Shown here: positions 56,661-64,000 of the stretch, piece by piece | How positions within the stretch are numbered: the first letter of the stretch is position 1 | Layout: every line of letters starts with the position of its first letter | Assembly: GCA_963978895.1 (NCBI GenBank) | Contig: OZ022238.1 | Location: 12,148,418-12,212,417 of the forward strand | From: Erpobdella octoculata | Lineage: Eukaryota > Annelida > Clitellata > Hirudinida > Erpobdellidae | Length of the DNA stretch: 64,000 bases | Direction of reading: 5' to 3' | The notes under the pieces: generated by a model | Database searches by the model: none | What the model saw: the letters and a program-made list of their open reading frames with translations, nothing else | Told to the model about the DNA's origin: nothing | Translations under genes and position numbers: made by a program

Positions 56661-59600
56661 CATGTTTGTATAAATAATTCTTCGTACGCAGATTAGTGTT
56701 GAAAATTAAAATGCACACATTCTTTCAATATATGAGATCAAGATCACACACAGTGTTCACACATGGGATCATATCCAAGTTTTTCATAAGGAATCGTACA
56801 AATAAAATCGTACACATACTTTGGAAATAAAAATTATATCATATATATTTTCCGAACAAGATCCTTAAATTTTTTTGTTTGAAATGAATCGAGACTTCTG
56901 GCAGACCCATTATTCAATGTTTATTTTCTCCAATGGAAAATTTGAAGAATTCCATCATCTCCGCAGCATTCCATCATGTATTTAAAAGTTATAGAAAAAA
57001 TACCGATGGGTTGGAAGATTGGTAAATGGATGGTTGGAATGCGGGTGGGTAGGCTGGTGTGGTCATGGAAGTGGATATTTGGTAAGTAGGTGATCATCAT
57101 GGGAATAGATATGAGGTAAGTAGGTGATCATGGGAATCGATAGTTGGTATGTCGGTAGGTAGGTTGGCGTGGTAGTGGTCATGGGAATAAATAGTTGGTA
57201 TGTGGTCATAAAAGATGCAATCGAGTGTGTAACATGCTGATGAAGTCACGTGGTACTTTCGGAGAAAGAAGAAAAAACTTAAAATACAACAAGTGAAGCA
57301 AAAACAAAGTTTTTTAAAAACACACTTTTATATTTTTATTACATAAACAACAAACATATTAGCATAGACAATAAATAGTTTGACGAAAATATCACAGATA
57401 CTTATTTGATTAAATTTTGTCCAATCGATCCGAAAATTTGATAGAATGCATTATTAATTAGTTCGGAAGTATGTTTAAATTTTGAAGTCTCTAGCTCATC
57501 GGGAAGTTAGTTTAAAATCGATTGCAAAATTTGACGACAGACAGATAGACAGACAGAGAAGTCAAGTTAAGTAAAAGTGTGTAAAAAACAAAATGCACAG
57601 TTCTGAAAAAATATAAATTGGAACTAAATAAAACAAATAAAACAACACTGCAAATATGTGGAACACGAAGAAGGGGTTGAAGCAGTAGTTATAAAACTTA
57701 ATTAACGTCTTGGAATGCAAGTGGTTTTGTCAGATGTACGTAACTGTCATTCGCGTTTACTTAATTTCATATGCAAAGCTATTATTTTTCTCCACGGGCA
57801 TCCAAGGAATTATTATTTATGAAAAAAAATATTCAACCAAACCTAATCAATTAATCAACTAAAAACATCTCGTTTGCATTTGAAAGAATGATTTCTCTAA
57901 TATCTCTCCTCCACTTCATGCTCTGTCACTCCTCCCTGCCCGAGTAAAATTCTTTCCTAAAACGACTGACTCTCCTTGAATGACACCGGGACATCGAACT
58001 TTGACAGAGGCAGCTCAAGGATAGGCAGGCCAATTATGGCACGGCGTCGTTGACATCTTACATAGAATTTTTTTTCAATTCTAAGAATAAATTGAATACT
58101 TTAAAATATTTCTTTTAGCATAACAAACTAAGTTTTAAGAAAATTTCAAACTCTAATATAAGGCGGAAATCATAAAAACAAAAGGGTAAAAATGGCCAAA
58201 AAAAAATTTTCCGTTTTTTTTGTTTATTGTGTTCTTACTTAATAAAAATATAAAAGTGTGGAACTTTCATTTGACATTTCTATGGTTGCCAGAGTTTATA
58301 TAAATAAAACGTCTCATACTTTCCTATTTCGTAAAACTATTTAAGAGATATATTCGGATAACACAATAAAAAGTATTTCTTCCTTTTTAGTGTATTTAGA
58401 AGTTTAATAAAATTTTACATATTTTTATTTTACTTTTTTCAGTCTTTAAGCGTTTCGAATACATCCTACATGAACTTATGTAAGTCTTCTCATACGGTCC
58501 ACTTCTAACAAACATGGATTAAACATGAAACTAAGCTAAGCTAGATAGGCAATTTCGGATGCAGGCAAGATAATAGCGAAACTTCGGCGCTATTTTTGAA
58601 GATTCCGTTTTTATTGTTTGTTTTATTAGAAAAGTAAATAAAAAACAATATCTAACAGTTACATCTTAATTGGAGCTCACCAAACTCTACGAGAGCGATT
58701 AACGATTAACGCTGTACACACAAAAAATTTTGTTTCAATTAATCTGTTCGATACTGTATAACAGAAGCAGAAATGTGAGCCCCAACGGATAAAGAAACTT
58801 TAAAGTAATCCATTACTTATACATAATTAAGTTAAATATTATCATCAAAAACTAATACGTATGCAAAAATTCAGCTCAATCTAAGAAGGGTAAATAAGTG
58901 AAAAATCGATTACAAGCTTAACAGGCAGCATACATACTCCACGAAGAAGTTAAATAAAAGTGATTAAAAAGTTATTAAAAAGTAGCTTTCTTCAGACCTT
59001 ATCGTTTTCAATAATTAGTGATACATATTAAGCTCTTCTAATAAAAAAAACAATTTTTTTATTGCTACACAGACATTAATTAAAAAATATTTAATCTAAC
59101 ATTTTTAATTAAATTCTTAATTCCAGCAACATCTTATAACTACTACCGCTGGATATAGATCGCAGATCGCTGTAGATGGAGTCTTCAACTCAACCTCATA
59201 ACTGCTAATTGCGTCCTATTTAAGAAGACTGGTTTCTTTTCGATTGAATAAACTAAGGACAAATTATTAATTAAAACTGAAAATATTATTTATAGCTCGT
59301 GCGACTGTCTGTGCGTTGTGTTGTGTCTTGCTCAGAGCGTGGGTGGTCCTTGTGTTAATCTGTGATTTTGTGTGTGTCGGTGTGCGTGGGTGTGGTACAT
59401 AAAAAGAAATTCGTTTGTTTTTTCAACGAAGTGCATTTCTCGAAATTTAATTAAGAAAAATTGCGAAGAATAGGAACAGTGAGATGGAAAAACCTGGAAA
59501 AGAGTAAAAATTGTACAGAAAAAAGAAAATTTCCAACAAAACAATTTGTCTCGCAACACCATAGAGCGACGGGTCAGCTGAAGAAATAGATATTTCTATT

Positions 59601-59682
59601 TAGTATTCCTCGCGAACGTTTTCCTCATGGAAATAACATCATGCTAACGCACAACACACACAACCACACACACACATACGTA
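56660..59682. other. Intergenic sequence without recognised genes
   Basis: GGTAAGTAGGTGATCATGGG-type short tandem units at 57000-57200 and dispersed repeat copy A; the rest is unique-looking AT-rich DNA with no ORF of note. Confidence 0.6.
57285..57590 (+). repeat. Dispersed repeat, copy A (plus orientation)
   Basis: About 300 bp (GTGAAGCAAAAACAAAGTTT ... AGACAGAGAAGTCAAGTTAA) closely matching the reverse complement of 62925-63215. Shorter relatives at 39310-39380, 36330-36415 and, inverted, 61310-61360. The ACAGACAG run near one end is common in Helitron-derived repeats. No ORF. Confidence 0.85.
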
Positions 59683-61040
59683 CATACATACATACATACA
59701 TACATACATACATACATACATACATACATACATACATACATACATACATACATACATACATACATACATACATACATACATACATCTATATATATAAAAG
59801 AACATGTCCTGACTGACTGACTGACTGACTGACTGATAATCAACGCCGAGCTCAAACGCCTCATCCTAGGAACGTGAAATTTGGAACTTATATTACTTTT
59901 ATAGCGTAAACATCCGCTAAGAAAGGATTTTTGAAAATTTTGCTCCTGAGGGGAAAAAACTGGAAAACAAACTTTTTTCTAAAACAATGTATATCTCGAA
60001 AACCAAAAATGAGGAGATTTTGAAATTTGGTATATATATTCTTTTTGAAAAATAAAAAGATAAGTGTTTCACCATTTTTTAAAAATTCGGTTTCCCGGAA
60101 CTCAAATGTGGGTTGGAAAATTGGGTTATTTGGTTTTTAAAGTAGCTTCTACTCAAAAACTGTTAATGCTACAGGAGTAAAAATTAGTATTTAGTTTCTA
60201 CTCCAAAAATAATGAAATACGTGTTTTAGCATTTTTTGAAAATTTGGTTTCCAGGACTTCAAATGTGGGTTGGAAAATTGGGTTATTTGGTTTTTAAAGT
60301 AGATTCTACTCAAAAACTGTTAATGCTACAAAAGTAAAAATTAGTATTTAGTTTCTACTCTAAAAATAATGATATACGGGTTAATCAATTGTTTGAAAAT
60401 TTGGTTTCCAGGACTTCAAATGTGGGGTGGAAAATAGGGTTATTTGGTTTTTAAAGTAACTGCTACTCAACAACTGTAAATGCTACAAAAGTGCCGAGGT
60501 TTTCACCAAGTATATAGATATTTTAGTGATTTTAGGGTCTTCAGTTGGGCCGGGCCAAACCTGAAGTCAAGGTGGGACGGGCCGAAGTTTTTCATCAAGT
60601 ATATAGAACTTCTAGGCCTGTAAGAATGGGCCGGGCCTAATTCAGACGGGCTGTGCCGGGCCAGGAGTTTGGGTTTTTAAAACGGGCTGGGCTAAGTTGT
60701 CGACGGGCCGAGCCGAGACCTAAAAAATTGATCTCTTCTATGGATGCACGGTTCAAACTCTCTAATTTCATGCGAGCGAAGCCGCTACGGGCACTGCTAG
60801 TACATACATAAATACATACATACATACATACATACATACATACATACATACATACATACATACATACATACATAAATACATACATACATAAATACATACA
60901 TACATACATACATACATACATACATACATACATACATACATACATACATACATACATACATACATACATACATACATACATACATACATACATACATACA
61001 TACATACATACATACATACATACATACATACATACATACA

Positions 61041-61130
<90 letters not shown>
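59683..61130. repeat. (TACA)n and (AT)n tracts flanking Helitron copy 2
   Basis: (TACA)n at 59683-59784 and 60802-61069, then (AT)n at 61070-61130. Isolated AAAT variants near 60808, 60873 and 60889. Confidence 0.95.
59785..60800 (+). mobile_element. Non-autonomous Helitron, copy 2
   Basis: Same ends as copy 1 (TC start, CTAG end, A and T flanks) but with about three of the internal 157-bp units, hence 440 bp shorter. It splits a (TACA)n microsatellite, with tract 59683-59784 on the left and 60802-61069 on the right. Similarity to copy 1 is high over the first 300 bp. Confidence 0.8.
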
Positions 61131-61131
<1 letters not shown>

Positions 61132-61587
61132 CACACATAGTTAGGGACAATATTTTCTTTCAAGCAAGTTTCGTTAAACTTTGTGGCCCATTTCGCATGC
61201 AGCAGTTTCTTGTATAAATTTTGATTGTGCAACGCAACAATATCAATATCCTTTTTCTACAATGCTTTTATCTACTCGTCGTCTCTGTTTGTCTTTCTGT
61301 TTCTCTGTCTGTTTCAAATCTTGCAATCAATTTTTGAGTCACTTCCTGATGATAGATTTTTTTTTCAAATTTTGCATACATGCTCAAAATAGAAGACAAT
61401 GCAATATTCAATTATTAGTTTTACAATAAGTCAATTAATTTAGTTAATTTTAATTAATTTCATTTTTATAAAATTGATTGCAAAATTTGTGTTTTAATTA
61501 CATATAAAAGCATTGGGTTTTAAAAATTAGTTTTTAATTTACTTGTTTCAGAAACTACACCAAGCAACGAACTGAACTTGCTTGAAA

Positions 61588-61693
<106 letters not shown>

Positions 61694-62924
61694 TATTGGT
61701 CAACCAGTGAGTGGCTGACGTTCAGTTGAAAAATAATTATGGTTTGGTTGCATTTCTTTGAAATGCTTGGACATGGTGTCATTTATTTCAAATGGTTTTT
61801 TGATATTATGTGTCACAAACGATGGAAGTGTTAGAAAGAGAGCAAGGCGTAGACAATCGAATTAGACAGAACCAGATGACGTAAACACGTGACAGCAGAA
61901 TGTACACACACGCTTTAAAGATGTGAAAGAGAGAAAGAGAGAAAAAACAATATTTATTTCAAGCACAGTCCTTGAATTGTCGTTAGTGCACTTGTTCTGA
62001 ACGACTGCAACATTACTTTAAAGCGTGTTTCTATGTTTGTGTGCAAGTCTCAATGTGTGTTCCATTCTGTTTTATAAAACATACCACCCTGTCACACTCC
62101 TATGAATTGAACTGTGCTATGTCTTCAACTAATTCAATCATCATCAGCAGTAACAAAATCATTATAATCATTATCATCACCACAGAAATCACCATAGTAA
62201 CAACAGGTATATATATTATAGTGCCAGCGTCACAACCACAACTACTGTCGCATTTACCAACTGAAGACAAATTAGATAATAAGACCTAATTAGAAAAAGC
62301 ACAAATTAGGAGCACAGCCACAGGGTCACAGGGTCAAATATCAGATGTTCTGAGAGCAGACATGTCGGTCATTGATTGTAATTTTCAGAAGGGGGGAGGG
62401 AGCACAAAAGTCGCTGGAGCACAAGAAATTTAGTCTCAGAGACCGTTATCATAACTGGTATCATCATCGTAATCATAAATCAACATCATCATCACACCAT
62501 ACCTGAGTCCACGAGGAGAAAATGATTGTGAAGTCAAATAAGATCTTTATTGACAAGGCCAAGGGCGATAAACAAAAATATATATTATGACAACATAACG
62601 ATACGTGTTAATGATCAGCTGTTCGCCGAATGATAAATTGAGACGTAGGTGGAAAGTAGTTGTATTGCAGGAATATGTACAATATGTAGGCGTTTGTGTT
62701 GAGGATGGTTATTCTCTGGAAGATCGTATTCACACGTGTCCTACGAGAATGAGCTAGGAGCTGTACAAGTTGTTTCTTGGGTTGTGTGTGTGTGTGTGTG
62801 TGTGTGTGAGAAAAACCTAGAATATCTCAAGTTTTCGTTTAATTTAGTTATTTTCGGCTGACCAATTTATTAGGTTCCTCGGGAGTTGCTACTTATAGTG
62901 CTTAATTCTTTTTTAACACACTTT

Positions 62925-63215
62925 TACTTAACTTGACTTCTCTGTCTGTCTATCTATCTGTCTGTCTTTAGTCAAATTTTGCAATCGATTTTAAACTAAC
63001 TTCCCGATGAGCTAGAGACTTCAAAATTTAAACATACCTCCGAACTGATTAACAATGCATTTTATCAAATTTTTGGATCGATTGGACAAAATTTAAATTA
63101 ATAATTATTTGTGATATTTTCGTTGAACTATTTATTTTCTATGCTAATATGTTTGTTGTTTATGTAGTAAAAAAATATAAAAGTGTGTTTTTAAAAAACT
63201 TTGTTTTTGCTTCAC
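62925..63215 (-). repeat. Dispersed repeat, copy B (inverted)
   Basis: Inverted copy of 57285-57590 with scattered substitutions and small indels; the two are 5.3 kb apart. Confidence 0.85.
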
Positions 63216-63840
63216 TTGTTTTCTTTTCTTTTCTTTTTGCTGTCCGGTGTTAATAATGTTAATATGCACTCTCAAGAGCAAACAATGTGTGAAACATACA
63301 ATGTGGCAGGAAGGTCGGAGAATGACTAAAGTTCTTTGAAACATTCTAATTTCCTAACCTAAACAATCTTCTAAAATTAAAAAAAAAAACCTAAAATAAT
63401 TGAATGAGGCCATAAGATTTTAGCAGCCCTGGAATGAGACGAATCAAATGAAACAAAATCGTCGTCGTAGTCATCATCATCATCATCACCACCACCACCA
63501 TCATCATCATCATTATCATCATCATCATCATTACCACCACCACCACCATCATCACCATCATCATCATCATCATATTCGTCGGAATTACTGTCATTATAAT
63601 CATCGTCTTTTAAAATAAAAACACACAATAAAAATAATATTTTAAAATTATTCATTGATAGAAATAAATTAAAGAAAACTTTTCAAAAACCGCACTCATA
63701 CTAAAAATGCACTAACAAGGAAACCCCCGAAGTTGGGTGCTTCGTCAGAGAATGGGGGGGATATATGGTGAACAGTGTTTTGACCTCACAAGAAGCATTT
63801 CAAGTTATTGTTAATTTTTTATCAGTTTATCCTTTATCCT

Positions 63841-63960
63841 TGGCGCTGATGGTTTAGCGGAAGGCATTTGCATGTGATGTCGGCTGTTAGAATCCCGACG
63901 TTCTGTAAAAATGAACCCACGAGTGAGTAAAAGTTGGATCAGTGAATAGTGGCATAGAAG
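63841..63960 (+). repeat. tRNA-derived SINE-like unit
   Basis: TGATGGTTTAGCGGAAGGCA fits an A-box region and, about 30 nt on, GTTAGAATCCCGACG fits a B box. The body continues towards the window edge. Related in plan to the 45-kb unit but not the same sequence. Confidence 0.42.
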
Positions 63961-64000
63961 TCGAATGCCATTTAAACACTGTCAAACTTTAAAGGCATTT

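Noticed and set aside
56018..56718. Long poly-(YIHT)/(MYVC) ORFs
   Set aside because: Translations of a (TACA)n tract; every frame is open because the tetranucleotide has no stop.

Overview
This is an AT-rich animal nuclear window. It has long spliced introns with GT/AG borders, a high density of micro- and minisatellites, a CR1/Jockey-like LINE, Helitrons, hAT elements and tRNA-derived SINE-like units. An invertebrate bilaterian, perhaps a spiralian, is the best guess; the species cannot be read from the sequence.

The backbone is one large gene on the minus strand. I assemble it from 26 coding exons between 51065 (ATG) and 9510 (TGA). Splice phases match at every junction. The joined coding length is 4845 bp (1614 codons plus stop). 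It encodes an Lbc-subfamily Rho guanine-nucleotide exchange factor (ARHGEF2/ARHGEF18/ARHGEF28/AKAP13 type). Domain order is a basic, Ser-rich N-terminus, a C1 zinc finger (residues about 325-379), a DH domain (about 470-685), a PH domain (about 700-812), a Gln/His-rich linker, a coiled coil and a Ser/Thr-rich tail.

Almost everything else between 9.5 and 51 kb lies in introns of that gene. The 6.7-kb intron 21 (11891-18578) holds an intact, intronless DDI1/DDI2-like retropepsin gene (14209-15549, minus). Directly downstream of it is a degenerate LTR element with a SAP-domain plus acidic Cys-repeat pseudogene (12405-13802), and upstream is a Helitron inside a hexanucleotide microsatellite. Intron 7 holds a foldback element with about 260-bp arms around a telomere-like TTAGGG core. 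Intron 4 holds a second foldback element built of a 15-bp minisatellite. Intron 3 holds three near-identical 678-bp tandem units that carry the left end of a hAT element, whose complete copy has an 8-bp target duplication, plus a small Helitron. Intron 2 holds an apparently full-length LINE with intact ORF1 and ORF2, antisense to the host gene.

The flanks (1-9509 and 51066-64000) show no convincing genes. They hold simple repeats, a hAT MITE inserted in a 19-bp minisatellite, a second Helitron inside a (TACA)n tract, inverted dispersed repeats and SINE-like units. The most unusual arrangement is the DDI-like gene: its two flanking blocks recur, without the gene between them, inside the neighbouring LTR element. 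This raises the possibility that the retrotransposon captured or transduced the gene.
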